Notes under the pieces: generated by a model
The model's database searches: none
What the model saw: the letters and a program-made list of their open reading frames with translations, nothing else
What the model was told of the DNA's origin: nothing
Made by a program: the position numbers and the translations under genes
In this document: positions 20,801 to 32,094 of the stretch, piece after piece
How the letters are laid out: every line of letters begins with the position of its first letter
Position numbering within the stretch: the stretch's first letter is position 1
NCBI GenBank assembly: GCA_039881145.1
Contig: JAYKKI010000060.1
Span: forward strand, 5,580,501 to 5,644,500
DNA length: 64,000 nucleotides
Direction of reading: 5' to 3'
DNA from: Druceiella hillmani
Taxonomy: Eukaryota > Arthropoda > Insecta > Lepidoptera > Hepialidae

Positions 20801-23800
20801 TGAATAATGAATTTCTATCAAAATAAACGCCAAATATATTCAAAACATAATTTGATTATTATCTTAAACTTATATTACTTTAGAAATATTTCAAAATATT
20901 TTTTCTTTATTTTGATCATATTAAATTGAAGTTTCTTATTCTATTTCTTAACTTTCCGAAATTTTCATTTATTTCGTAATAATTACATAAACCATATCGT
21001 TTATTTGAACTTAACAATTAAGATCAGTTAATTTGTTCAAACCCTCTATATCTACAAATCTAAAAGCATGTCTACAAACACTAATCACTGAAACGACTAC
21101 CTTTAGGTTAGTCACATCTGGTTAAATTAAAAGTTAACATAAGAATATTAGTACTAACGGCTTTCTCCTCTGGTGATCTATGTTCGTATCCTCCAACAGA
21201 GTCATCTGAAATGTAGAAGGGATGGTACCGTGCGGGTATACTGGGATCATATCCACCCTCGACTACGAATGTGTACTTCTTGCCACGCACCACGTTAATC
21301 TCAGGGATAAGTAGACCGTTAATGTACCATGATATACCCCAACCGACATGTCCTGCAAGAATATTAATAAATTATTTAAAATTCTGTTGTATGGGACATG
21401 GATAGGTATTGTTTTAATTATGTCTATACGTATAGACATGTACCTCTGTAAGCATTTGGCGAATCTGATAAATATAATTTTAAAGCAGTGTGAAATTTGC
21501 ACTTTATAACAGAGCTACTTAAAAATAATTCCAAATATTATGACAGTAAACCTCAAAATTATGTTAAAATAAAATATAATCACTTACACTAATTTATTTC
21601 TATTTCTATGTCATATTGAAACAAAGAAAGCTATATCGATATAGCAGAGAATATCGTTACGTCTATATCGATATAGCAGAGATTATTGTAATTATACGTA
21701 TATATCTTTATATGGAGATTTCAATGAAAATTTAAGAAACTATTATTTTTTAATTTATTCCAATATTTGACTTCCGCTTCCTTCTCTCCCTCCCTCCATG
21801 GAGGGAGAGAAATTCTCTCCATTCTCCATCTCCTCCATTAAAATAATTTTTTTTTTCATCATGGAATGTCATAATTTTTTCTAAATTAAATTTAGGTTCA
21901 ATTTCAGATTTACCTGTTTTTTTTTTGAAAAGTGGAAAGCACATAAATGATATAATTCACATTTTAATATATCTCAATTTAGAACACAAATCATATAGCC
22001 GTTTTGGGGTACAAAGAATTATATTTTAGGAGAATATAAGTCTCACATCACAAATTTTTAATGATTCCCTCAATTTCAATGCAACTTCTATTTATTTATA
22101 TACATTGTTGATGTTTCATAATAATGTATTAATTACGCACAATTTTATACAGCTATATACAGTAAATAATGCTAATGAAGCTTTAACGACAAATGATTAA
22201 AAAACCTTGTCATAAAAAAATTCATGATCAAATGGTATTTTAATGTTTTCCTTTTTATTGGCTGGAAAGTTTGTGCTCAAGTGGCATTTTACCATTATCC
22301 TTTTCATTGGTGTGATCTGAGATCATTTAGCTATCCTGTGGGCACGAAGTATTTTACTTCAGGAAAGTATACGTCTCACTTCATGAATTTTGAATAAATC
22401 CCTCAATTTCAATGCAACTTCTATTTATTTATATACACTGTCAATATTTCATAATAATGTATTAATTATATAAAATGTTATACAGCTATGTACATTAAAT
22501 AATGATAATGAAGCTTTAAATGTACGAAAAAAGATTGAAAAACCTTGTCATAAGAAATTTCACCAAGTGGCATTTTAGTGTTTTTCTTTTTACGGGGCGG
22601 AAAAGTTTGAGCTCTAGTATTATTTTAGCATTATCCTTTTCATTGGTCGGCATTTAAACATAAAAATCTGTTATTTTATTAAAATGTAAATTTTAGGTCT
22701 ATATGGATACAAACAAAACTATTCAAGTGAAAAACACATACATCAAAACATGTGCACGTGAATGGGAACGCAACTTATGAACCTAAATTATTTGTATATA
22801 AGGTGCTGTTTATTAACGTTATTATAACTCAATAAACAATGAAAATGGTAAAATATAGATATTTATTACTATATTTCAATATGAAAAATTGATTTTAATT
22901 CAAATTTATATAAATCATTTTTTATAACAAAAACTTTTCTGTTGTAATGGAATGCTGATAATTTTTGTTCAGTATATATTTCCGGTCTGCGATTTTTAAA
23001 ATTTTGATAGAGAAAAAAGAAAAAAATATATATATAAATATATATATATAAATATATATATGAACTTGCATTTTTATAACCTTTCATTTGAATCTCGGCA
23101 TTCGTTGGTATCATTAAAAATAAAATTTTCTTTGCCACTCCGGTCATCCCTTTTCTCCTATGTCCCAAAATATAGATTCAACTTTTTTATGTAAAGCCCA
23201 TAATAGGGTCACTACCATTTAAACTTACGCCAAATTTTTCTCATAAATTAACTTATGTTACCTGTAATTGCAGGATATCCCTGTTTTCCTCCAGTAGGTC
23301 CCATCTGCGCATAGAAAACTCCATCTTCAGGCTCATTACACTGAATTGCTGGAATTTCCCAGGGAGCGACGCCTTTCACCGGTTTTGGTGGAGGTACAAC
23401 TCGTTGTTTCTGTAGATATTTAAGTAATCAGCTATTAACTTTAAATAAAAAAAGTCATTTTAAAAATTCAGCAGGTAAAAATATCTTCAAAATCAAAATT
23501 TTCCCTGTGTTTCACCTTTATATATGAATGTAATTAAAATAGAAACTAAACGGCAGAGCCATATCTTATATTCATTCTTGCAAGGATTAAACCTTGATAA
23601 ATCTGCTTTTTTTATAATATTCATTGCTCTCGCGCTCTTGACAACGCAGTCGTAGTTATCATATGGAACTATCAAAGACTAATGTAACCCACCTCACGAA
23701 GACTCGCTTTGGTGCAATCGTTGGACATCAACTGAAGATTTGATCTGCTCATGAATTACGACAAGACACTATATATAACTCTCGTTTTGCCGTTGAACAT

Positions 23801-25124
23801 GGAGAAATTTGAGCAACCGAGATTGTACTAAGGTCGAAAAACTCTGCCAGATGCTGAATTCTTGGATTATAGAGCCATTACTTCCGAATTAATTTCTGTA
23901 TACTACCAGTAATCTCCCCCAACATTGTATATCCAGGATGTTTGTATTTTCCTCACGATGTTTCGCTTTGGTGCACTCGTTGAACATCAACTGTAGATTT
24001 TATCTGCGCAGTCCACATGGAGTGTCCGCAGTAGACCCATCATATCTCTGATGTCCTCTACTCCATGAATTACAACAAGACATTATGGAACTCTTGTTTT
24101 GCCGTTAGACGTGGAGAGAGAATTTGAGCAACCGAGATTATACTAAGGTCGAAAAATTCTACCTGTGATTAATTTTTGGAGTACAGAGACCTTAATTCCG
24201 AATTAATTTGTAAATATTTCCAGTAGTCTCCCCCAACATTGTTTCTCCAGGGCGTCTGTCTTTTTCTCTACAAAGTGTCCACATCTCTGCAGCGTATAGA
24301 AATTTAAGTAACACAAGAACTTGAGAAATACAGATGTTGGTGATTTTGATGATGCTTCGGTTCCTCTACATTTTCATGCACAGTTTCATTTCTTCTACGT
24401 TCCTTCGTTCCAACGTTCCAACTTCGTTCCTTTTTTCGTTAAAACCTTCGTTGTTCGAGAACAAAGCTTCAAGATACATATAGGATTGAGCCAATTCACG
24501 CTATCCGAGCCATTTCTGTCATCGTTCACTACCATTGTGTTTAAATTGAAACAGCAATAAGTAGTAAATGCGCGCTAATCTCCGTCTTCACCATATGAAA
24601 GCGCTTAATTTATTTTTAAATTTATCTGAAATATACCCTAATCAGATTGTTTCCGGCAAAAACGTATTGTGGCTCATCATTCGACTTTTAAAATACAAAG
24701 AATGAGGGAAGATTAAAAACATTGGTAGGCACATTTTTAATAAAATAAAAACTTGAGTTACGGCAAACTTTGATTATGGCAAATTACTCATACATGGATT
24801 ATGGAAAATTTTGAAATCAGAAAAATAACCAAGTGAGGGTCGGAAGACACACAAAGTTGGGTAATATAATTGCTTTTATCACTTAAAATTGTTCACTTGT
24901 TTTAACCGAAACAATTTCATTTGTAAGTTATGGGGCAGAGAAATTTCTAAAATTTTTTAAACCGATTACAGATTGACAGATTTGAGACGAAAGACATTAC
25001 GGGGCTTTTAAAATTTAATCAATGGAGTCTAAAAATTAATAATGATATAAAAAAAATATCCAATGAAACATCACTCGAAAAATGAACGAAAAATTTTTTC
25101 ACCTCCCCTTTATACCAAGATGTG

Positions 25125-25194
<70 letters not shown>

Positions 25195-28100
25195 CACAGT
25201 AAGGACCGATCGTGGGGCGTGGATAAATTATAATTTCTTCTTGTTTAACTACGGACTTCTAAAAAAAACACATAATGATTTGAAGATATTTATAATAAAT
25301 TGCCAAATAACAAATTTTATCCAGTTCAAGGCATTTTATGTTCATAATACAATAAACATATAAAGAATTTAGTACCATAAAATAGAAACAAAAATCCTTT
25401 TTTTTTGTTTCGAGTTTTTTACTAATGTTGTTCAGAATAGATTGCAATTAAAAACCATAGTTCTTTTTTCTTCTTATATTGCTGGTAGCTAAAAATCCAC
25501 ATAACATTATAGAATTAAAAATGATTCTTCTTCCGTTTAACTGGCAATGTATTTAATTTAAAAAACAATCAATAATTGTTTATATAGACCTGAATAAATA
25601 AATGAAAAACGTAATAAGAATCAACTCACGGTCAAATCAACTCTAGTAGCAGCGTCACCTTCTTTCGCAGCAGCGTGGCGATTAGTGGTCTCAGTCAGAA
25701 ATTGTCCATTATTCGGGTTGGTTTTTGTGTTATCTGTTGAGCTATTTTCCTGTTGATCTTGCTCATCTTCAGTCTCGGGCATGGGGCAATTCCACATTGG
25801 TGGTCGACCAAAATCCAAAAATTGGTCAGTCTGTAGCCATGACAGAGAAATTAAGATTTTCTTCTAATTTTTATTAATAATATCTTGCATTATCCTAACT
25901 AATTTTGTAACATAAAGTCAAGTAAAGGATAAATATAGTTTTATATAATGTTTTGTTGAAATATTTATTTTTTTAATATTCGTGATCTACTCTTCATTAT
26001 ATTTAACTTGATAAGCCAATCAAGAGTTTAAAACATAGATTTCCTTTTTATTTTTAAAAATTTTTCGCCAAAATAATTGCAAAAACTTAAAAAAACCTTT
26101 CAAAACTCAATACTCAACCAATTATCCTTAAACTATTCAAATGTAATATTTCACTTCGCTTTGTCTATCTAATAAGCGTACGAAATACGTCTTCTAATAT
26201 AAGTATTGATAATAATATGATATATTATTAGTTTTATTTCATGACTTTAATTTCCGGTTTTGAACAAATAAGACAACTTTTCATATTTGGGAAGTTTTCT
26301 AATTAAATTGATAAGTTTTTACTTAACATAACTTATTCCTAGACATATTAAACTTGTATGGTTCCTTATGATCCTCAAATATTTTCGATACAAGAATATA
26401 AAATAAGTTGAAGCTTAAAAACTTTGATTGGTAAAATTTTCTTTTCAGTAAAGGAATACGACTTTGAATAAACTTAAATTATAATTAAAATTTTAACTGA
26501 AATAATTAATATTTATTTTGTAAAACAAGTATTGTAATGACTAGTATTTTTCAGATAGAATATAAGGCGATAGAAAATTAGAGTATCGAATCTCATGTGA
26601 GTATAATTTTTCTCTTTCAAGCAGGTTTAAATTTGTACTTAGTGCGATTAAAGCTAAAATTTTGACACTTCCAAAATCTTCACTCTAAAACACGTTATAA
26701 TATTGACACATACCTTCAAATAACTACTGTGGTAGGACACTTCATTCCTAGAATTTAGGGGTCCAATAGCCCAGATGATGGGTTGAGATCCGTTGGTTTT
26801 AACTGGCAAGTCTAGTTCATCCATAGCTCGTAACGATCGTTGATAAGTCACAATGGAGTAGCCGTTCACCATAGCTGCGTTCAGAAGACGTACTGAGTTT
26901 GTTTTTTCCTGCAATCACAATATATTATATCAATTATTTTCTTTCACGACTAAGTATCGGACTGTGTACCGGTTTTTATTTTTTTAAGTTCAAGTAATAA
27001 TAGAGATATTATGATATAATCCTACTACAAAAAATAGACACAAACTATCGAGTAAACTTTTTATTCATTTATTATATTTAATTATTTCTTCAGACAGACA
27101 CACCTATTTATCTATACATTACAGGTAGCGTATTCGTGATGAAAGGTAATTAATCTTTTAACAAAGTTTAAACTTTTAGATTAAACATTAACATAAAAGT
27201 AAACAAGAACGAAAAAGATAACGAAGAAACATTTCGACAAATTTATATTCACACATTAACAAGTCACACACCGTTGCGACCGTGGTCGGGTAGTTGAGCA
27301 GTTGAGTTCCTTGGGAAACTGGAGAGTTTCGATATAATTCGGTTCTTGAGCGAAAAGGCGATGGTTGATTGAGCACAGGGAATTGTCATGTAAAAAGAAT
27401 GAGACTTTAGTCAATAATACAGGGCACAGTAGTTTTCCTTTTAATAACTTGAAAATAAATTTCTTAAGCACAACGTCTCTTCGGAGTTACCTGATATACC
27501 CGAGAGGAAGTAGCCATACTGTCTCATAAACAGATATCACAGTAACGTCGTTTGCTCACGTTCAATCACCAAGCTGTACTTGACTTCGAGTGAGTTCTAA
27601 ATAATGGCCAGATTCTAATTGGCTTTGCACTAATGAAGTGTATTGATGATATGGACAGAGAATCCTTTGAATTATGCAATGCGAATCCAAGTATCCGCAA
27701 TGATTTTTTTTTCTAGATGTACCATACGTCAATCGTGAATCAAATGTGATCCCAAATCATCTCAACAATGGAATACTGCGGACCATCGATTCGTATTTAA
27801 TAGAAGCGTAAGCTCGATTGTAACTCACTATCAAATATTTGTTTAAGTTGAGTCATAAACCGCTTGTTGTGCTGCACTCAACGACAGCGCTTATGTCACC
27901 CTGTAACCGTTCGCCACCTGCTGCATCCTTGTCGACTGTAAAAAGTTTCGTGTCATCCGCGATAAACAAACAAGGCGAAGTCTTCATCGCACAACCGATA
28001 TCGTTTACCAGGATATTCAAATTTTGACTCACTCCCTGTCGTGTAAAATAACTCTCGGATGTGAAGTTACCCACTCGCACGTAGCGCTTTCTATCCGTAA

Positions 28101-30632
28101 GATACTATGAGACAAAATTGTCATTATATTTCGCAGTATCTTAAATGAATAAGCAAATTTAATAAAAAAAAAATTTGAAAATTTTATTTTGAATGCACTA
28201 AAAATAAGAAAGAATTTATCAAGACAAATGAAACGAGCCCAAACTCGATAGATCTGCCGTTGTCCATTAAGGAGAGTTTTGACCAGCTTCCTTCTCCATA
28301 TTAACCCTAACTCTATTATCATCATCATATATTGTATTCGGAAATGAGTACATGAAACATTTGTAGAAGGTAGAGATCAAATAAAAAAAGTCAGAGACTC
28401 AGAATATAGAATATGTGAATTAGACTCAAGATAGATTAGACTCAAGAAGACTCAGAATATAGTATATGTGAATTTAAGATCTTGAACAATCGGGATAAAC
28501 ATACTTTTCATATATACATTTTTTTTCAGATTAAGTATCTACTCAACTTACCCCAAGCCTCTCATCTGGACAGCTACCGCGTACCCCAGCGCATTGAGAC
28601 TTAGCGTCCAAATAGTAATCATAGGCATAACCCTTGAGTGTATCCTTATCAACCCATGCCACTGCCACGTCACCACCCACCATCTGACTGCGATGCGGGT
28701 CACCGGATATACCGAAAGACATGTATTCACCATCCTCTGAAACAGGGTGAGAAAGTTCATAATTTACAATGTTTGTTTAACTTCTAAAATTTAAAAATTG
28801 ATATGTCAAATTAAAGCACTTGTTCTTCATAGGTTCTTTTAAAGATTACATTCTTAGGTAGTTTCTGTCCCAATTTTCCAAAGCAATAATTATATTATTA
28901 TAAGTGAAGGTTTAAAAAGGGATAATGATAGTTATTATTCCAAAATATAACCCCAAAAGTTACTGAAGTAATGAAATTTAATAAGTCTATATAAACATTG
29001 TGAAGCAATGATTCCGTTCTTACTCAAATATAAAATAACTAGATGTCCCTATGACTTCGTTCACGTGAAATTCGGAACAAGAAAAGTTATAAAAAATGTC
29101 TTAATCTCATATGTTGTTCTTGGATATAAACTATTACCGTACCAAATTTAATCAAAATCTGTCTAGTAGATTTTGGGTTATTAACGAATAAATTGACAGA
29201 CAGAAAAAAATTAAAAAACAGGTTTTCTAGCTTATATTAACATGATTTACGCTACATCAATACTTTTTATAAAATCTCTTTCTGTGTTTATAATTCACTC
29301 TGTTACAATTTTATCATACGTATAGGCTAAATGAACAATGCAAGAATACATATACCACTATATGAACATAAGTGCTACGATCTCTGGAAGCAATCAATTG
29401 ATTTTGCCCATTGTTTTAGATTTTACAATTATAACTTTTTTCATCTACAATAATATCAAAGATAGAAAAAGCAGATGTTTTAGAGAATGTTAGGAAAAAT
29501 GACATTAAAATTATACATTTTGCATGAAAAATACAACCTTGACTAATAATTTCCTCTGGATATTTACTAAAATAAATCCGAAAAATTGATAAAACTGATA
29601 CAATATTTTTTCTCAATTTTGTTTTTGTTTAATTTAATGTAGAATACATTGTAAATTTCAAATATCTAATTTATTAACTTATTATTCTCAAGACGATAAA
29701 GCAGTAACTTGTGGAATAATTCCAAGATGAGAAAATATTTCGGAGTCTAGCCTTAAAATTATGGTTTCTCTTCAAAGGCTGAATTTCTACAAAATTATTC
29801 TCTATGGAATATGTCCATAGAGAATAATTTTAATTATATAATTTTAATTATGAAGGGAATATTTTAGTATTCAAAGGTTGCAAAAGGTTAAATTAAGGTT
29901 ACATTTTGCCTAAATAATCTACTTTGGGAATACATCGCTCAATCTAATATATCGCCAATAATTGTTCCGATCCTTTTTCCAGTTGAAATTTTTCAGATTA
30001 TAAAAATAATTCCTTTATAATTCCAGTTCCAAAAATAAATTAAAAAACCTGTTGTCGAGTGTGATGTTAACAACTTAATGAATATATTAGGCTACGTATA
30101 CGACTTAATGAATATATTAGGCTACGTAAACAACGTTAACAACATAATGAATATATTAAGCTACGTATACAACTTAATGAATATATTATGCTACGTATAC
30201 AACTTAATGAATATATTAGGCTACGTTAACAACTTAATGAATATATTGGGCTACGTATATTTTTATATGGGTTAAGTCAAAGTAATTGAAAATGGATGTA
30301 TATTTTTTTAGTGAGGTAGAGACATGCTTTAATACTTCTATCACAACTAGTAGGAACTTTACAGAATTTAGAAATAAAAAAATACCCAATTTCGTATGGA
30401 ACAGATTTTTGGATCTACACATCTGTTTCTGTAATTATTTCTTTATATATTTGTATTTATTGATAAATTCAGCAAAAAATTAATTAGACGATGATAGAAA
30501 AAAATAGCATAGAACAATGAACTTCAACTCACCAAGCTTGGCCACCAATTGTAGGACGATACTGTCTCCAGCTACGGCCCATCGTACTTCAAATGCCAAT
30601 TCATCGTACAGTACCTCACAGTTCAACTTGGA
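15350..30632 (-). CDS. Skeletor: Skeletor (DOMON-domain protein), 3' eight coding exons
   Basis: Eight exons join in phase: 30632-30533, 28736-28552, 26908-26714, 25830-25630, 23409-23262, 21352-21159, 20164-19937, 17863-15350. The product is 1254 residues plus stop. Residues 1-160 are a DOMON domain (starts SKLNCEVLYDELAFEVRWAV, contains SFGISGDPHRSQMVGGDV and GYSIVTYQRSL). Residues 228-430 are the conserved Skeletor C-terminal domain (GHVGWGISWYINGLLIPEIN, GVGRLCNWTPDPEGPSADEY, YYQCFTHRYLGWKINV). Residues ~440-1254 are a long disordered tail. The match to insect Skeletor is recognised from family knowledge. In Drosophila the protein was first described as a chromosome/spindle-matrix protein, but its domains look extracellular. 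The N-terminal signal peptide and DM13 domains of Drosophila Skeletor are missing and must lie upstream of 30632. With about 280 residues for them, the protein would reach about 1500, the size I recall for the long Drosophila isoforms. Confidence 0.93.
17864..19936 (-). other. Skeletor intron
   Basis: A GT-AG intron of about 2.1 kb, AT-rich, with no array, transposon or hidden exon seen. Short open frames here are not conserved-looking. Confidence 0.6.
19937..20164 (-). CDS. Skeletor: Skeletor exon g
   Basis: Acceptor TTCTTCTCAG, donor GTAAGT, 228 bases, phase 0 to 0. It encodes NIKIFAGIRRTRSGEMIPTG, VGRLCNWTPDPEGPSADEYP, SFGSYQRSLTLICDEGNPGV and ITWIPDENTPDTVYYQ. These are the most family-specific residues in the gene and the main reason for the Skeletor call. 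Confidence 0.94.
20594..20844. mobile_element. Foldback element, copy 3 (in Skeletor intron)
   Basis: A complete but diverged palindrome. The left arm starts AAATGAAACTAGGTGATGTA and includes ACGACAACATTTTCAGGTGG. The right arm mirrors it (CCCACCTGAAAATG, CGAAACCTAGGTCGTGG, then TTGTGAATAATGAATTTCTA and CGCCAAATATATTCAA at the end). The hammerhead-like core is damaged in both arms (CTGAAAA instead of CTGAAGA). It lies between exons g and f. Confidence 0.78.
21159..21352 (-). CDS. Skeletor: Skeletor exon f
   Basis: Acceptor ATTCTTGCAG, donor GTTAGT, 194 bases. It encodes (G)HVGWGISWYINGLLIPEI, NVVRGKKYTFVVEGGYDP and SIPARYHPFYISDDSVGG, then YEHRSPEEKA. The pattern NVVRGKKYTFVV followed by HPFYIS is what cupredoxin-like beta-sandwiches show around their first copper-ligand histidine; the candidate is H320 of the in-window protein. 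The donor GTTAGT is weak compared with the others. Confidence 0.9.
22028..22650. repeat. Direct repeat pair, offset ~333 bp
   Basis: The block CCCTCAATTTCAATGCAACT plus TCTATTTATTTATATACA occurs at 22067 and 22400. Shared flanks include TTTCATAATAATGTATTAAT, a CCTTGTCATAA block and CATTATCCTTTTCATTGG. Two copies in tandem, about 85-90% alike by eye. Confidence 0.75.
23023..23060. repeat. (TA)n / TATAAA microsatellite
   Basis: ATATATATAAATATATATAT pattern of about 38 bases, next to a purine-rich GAAAAAAGAAAAAA patch. Confidence 0.85.
23262..23409 (-). CDS. Skeletor: Skeletor exon e
   Basis: Acceptor AATATCTACAG, donor GTAACA, 148 bases, phase 0 in and phase 1 out. It encodes KQRVVPPPKPVKGVAPWEIP, AIQCNEPEDGVFYAQMGPTG and GKQGYPAIT. 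The Pro-rich lead is followed by the start of the conserved C-terminal domain. The donor is less canonical (GTAACA rather than GTAAGT). Confidence 0.9.
23680..24380 (-). mobile_element. Degenerate non-LTR retrotransposon fragment with internal duplication
   Basis: On the minus strand, 24330-24190 reads ITNICISQVLVLLKFLYAAE then MWTLCREKDRR. This is the weathered form of the ...LLYGxExWTLxKxxERR motif found after the RT domain of RTE/jockey-type endonuclease-reverse transcriptases. Two related ~280-bp segments (about 23690-23940 and 23950-24245) share CGCTTTGGTGCA, GAACATCAACTG, GAGCAACCGAGATT and AGTCTCCCCCAACATTGT phrases. No intact ORF is present. It lies in a Skeletor intron. Confidence 0.45.
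25124..25191. repeat. (TA)n microsatellite
   Basis: About 68 bases of uninterrupted TA, in the Skeletor intron between exons e and d. Confidence 0.95.
25630..25830 (-). CDS. Skeletor: Skeletor exon d (acidic linker)
   Basis: Acceptor ATGGCTACAG, donor GTGAGT, 201 bases, phase 0 to 0. It encodes TDQFLDFGRPPMWNCPMPET followed by a polar low-complexity linker (EDEQDQQENSSTDNTKTNPN ...). The FDFGRPPMWNC-like start is conserved in the family; the linker is expected to vary. Confidence 0.9.
25831..26713 (-). other. Skeletor intron, nothing recognised
   Basis: AT-rich intron without repeats or exons that I can support. Confidence 0.55.
26714..26908 (-). CDS. Skeletor: Skeletor exon c (end of DOMON)
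   Basis: Acceptor GTGATTGCAG, donor GTATGT, 195 bases, phase 0 to 0. It encodes 65 residues beginning EKTNSVRLLNAAMVNGYSIV, continuing TYQRSLRAMDELDLPVKTNG and ending IIWAIGPLNSRNEVSYHSSY-LK. The YSIVTYQRSL and IIWAIGPLN phrases are characteristic of Skeletor DOMON ends. Confidence 0.93.
27480..28110 (-). pseudogene. Jockey-like reverse transcriptase fragment
   Basis: Minus strand. It reads RKRYVRVGNFTSESYF then a GVSQ block fused directly to NLNILVNDIGCAMKTSP, CLFIADDTKLFTVDKDAAGG and ERLQGDISAVVECSTTSGLR. This is the RT palm with the A-DD-T-K-L-F catalytic motif (ADDTKLF) and the xVxWxxxxGL(R)LN region. After frameshifts it goes on with SLVQSQLES (the LVRSxLEY motif). The usual GVPQGSVLGPLLFLIY loop is shortened, and several stops and frameshifts break the frame. 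It is a dead non-LTR (jockey/I-like) insertion in the Skeletor intron between exons c and b, in the same orientation as the gene. Confidence 0.75.
28552..28736 (-). CDS. Skeletor: Skeletor exon b (DOMON core)
   Basis: Acceptor CCTGTTTCAG, donor GTAAGT, 185 bases. It encodes (E)DGEYMSFGISGDPHRSQM, VGGDVAVAWVDKDTLKGYAY, DYYLDAKSQCAGVRGSCPDE and RLG. This is the core of the DOMON domain with its conserved GGDV and paired cysteines. Confidence 0.93.
29041..29215 (+). mobile_element. Possible LINE/SINE tail fragment
   Basis: It contains TACCAAATTTAATCAAAATC, TGTCTAGTAGATTTTGGGTT and a terminal GACAGACAGAAAA. The phrase (ACCAAATTT-AT-AAAATC...AG-AGTTTT...GACAGACAG) is typical of a class of dispersed insect repeats. 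Family not assigned. Confidence 0.4.
29791..29831. repeat. Perfect 18-bp inverted repeat
   Basis: The arm AAAATTATTCTCTATGGA (29791-29808) pairs exactly with 29814-29831 across a 5-base ATATG loop. Confidence 0.85.
30073..30262. repeat. Tandem repeat, ~33 bp, 6 copies
   Basis: The unit is AACTTAATGAATATATTAGG followed by CTACGTATAC-. Six copies; one spacer is lengthened by AACGTTAACAACAT. The unit is a multiple of three, so the plus frame happens to stay open (LMNILGYVYN repeats). It is probably not a gene. Confidence 0.85.
30533..30632 (-). CDS. Skeletor: Skeletor exon a (start of DOMON)
   Basis: The acceptor TTTGTCCACAG precedes it and a GTGAGT donor follows. It starts in phase 0 (TCC AAG TTG) and ends one base into a codon. 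It encodes SKLNCEVLYDELAFEVRWAV then AGDSIVLQLVAKL, the first DOMON strands. Because it starts in phase 0 with no Met, at least one more coding exon must exist upstream. Confidence 0.92.
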
Positions 30633-30842
30633 CTGTGGACAAAACAAATTTTAATGAAAATAAAATATCAAGAAATTTAATAAGCGTAAAAACATAAAGA
30701 ATAAAATTCAGAAACAAATGTTAATGATTATAAAATGTCAAGAAATTTAATAAGCGTAACAATATAAAGCATAAAATTCAGAAAACTACAGAAAAATTCG
30801 AGCATAAATTACAAAATTTTATTATTATATTGATGTCTAATA

Positions 30843-30890
30843 AATTTATGACTGATAAATAGTAGTAATACTATTTATCAGTCATAAATT
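30843..30890. repeat. Perfect 22-bp inverted repeat
   Basis: The arm at 30843-30864 (AATTTATGACTGATAAATAGTA) is matched exactly by its reverse complement at 30869-30890, across a GTAA loop. It lies 210 bases upstream (in gene sense) of Skeletor exon a. Confidence 0.85.
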
Positions 30891-32094
30891 AAATAATTTT
30901 TTTATATCCCTACTACGAAACACTTTCTTAGCGTTATGAAACGCAAACTAAAAATATATAAAAGGTTTAAATTTTTTGCGAAATTTATAAACATAACTTT
31001 AATATGATATATACTCCATTCCACCAGTACAAGTATAATTGACACAATATCTGTTCAATTATGAAAAATCGAAAACAAGAAATATACTTGTAATAATAAA
31101 AATAGTTCAAAAGCCACTGTTATTACAATAATTACAACCGTGTGTGTTAAGATAAAATAGTTCATTAATTATAAAACTTCGTAATTAAGTCTTAAAAACC
31201 TCCTGAAAATAGCAAATTTAAAAACGTCCATTAACAGTTGAAATAATTTGAACAAAAATGCTATCTACAAATATAAAAGATTACAAATTAACTCTTATTC
31301 ATGGGTTAAAGAAAAATAATTAAGGATCGAGAGGATAAACGTATCCTTGTTTGATTATTACTTTGATTATTATTAGGTAATATGGTATCAAATACACATT
31401 AATCTTTAAATCTCTTGAAGTTTTTGGTGAATCAGATTGATATTTTTAAAAGTCTGCCATATCTTTTCTGAGTGGTAATTAAAATTTTATTTATCAAAAA
31501 ATAATCAACTATTGAAGAAGGTGTCTGTTGACAATCGTATCAGAAAATAATTTCCTTTCCTATAAATTAAAGCAAAATTAATCTATGCATCAACAGACTC
31601 GCTAAAAAAACGGTCGTTAAGACGCCATTCACACGAAATATTTCGAACCAAATTTGATATTTAACGTAATACATATTTTGTTCACAAAGTCAGATCAACG
31701 CATTCATCGCAGTACAGAATTCCAAATTTCGCAAATCTAGCTTTCATAGATACTGAGTAGAACCCAGAAAAGTCATAGACCCCCAAAAACTTATTAATTT
31801 AGACACTGGATCATGCTCTTGCTACCAGAACACCAAAGTCTCTATACCACTTCCAATAGACTTAGAAGCATGAAATTTGGACATCTCGTAATGTTTTGGG
31901 GGGTTGGGGGATATATAAAGAAGCAAGTTTATGTAACAATACTCATGCAAAAATCACTCTATGCAAAAAGCTTTCCTAAAAACTTAATAAATTCAAGCCT
32001 AAAAGTGGAATTTCTTAGAAAGTGTCATTTATACAAATAATAAAACTGTAACAGAGTTAATTCTGTACATGGAAGTGTTTGTTTTTAAATTATC

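Larger units (their letters stand above)
21353..23261 (-). other. Skeletor intron with direct repeats
   Basis: It contains a 42-bp duplication around 21630-21700 (ATATCGATATAGCAGAGA twice), a Glu/Lys-coding purine-rich patch, a ~330-bp-spaced direct repeat (22028-22650) and a TA/TATAAA microsatellite (23023-23060). No exon was recognised. Confidence 0.6.
28737..30532 (-). other. Skeletor intron with repeat fragments
   Basis: It contains a possible LINE/SINE tail (29041-29215), an 18-bp perfect hairpin (29791-29831) and a ~33-bp tandem array (30073-30262). No additional exon was recognised. Confidence 0.6.

Noticed and set aside
25082..25363. 93-codon plus frame containing a Tyr-Ile run
   Set aside because: It runs through a TA microsatellite inside a Skeletor intron.
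30078..30275. 65-codon frame of MNILGYVYNL repeats
   Set aside because: A 33-bp tandem array gives an open frame by unit length; no start, splice or conservation evidence.
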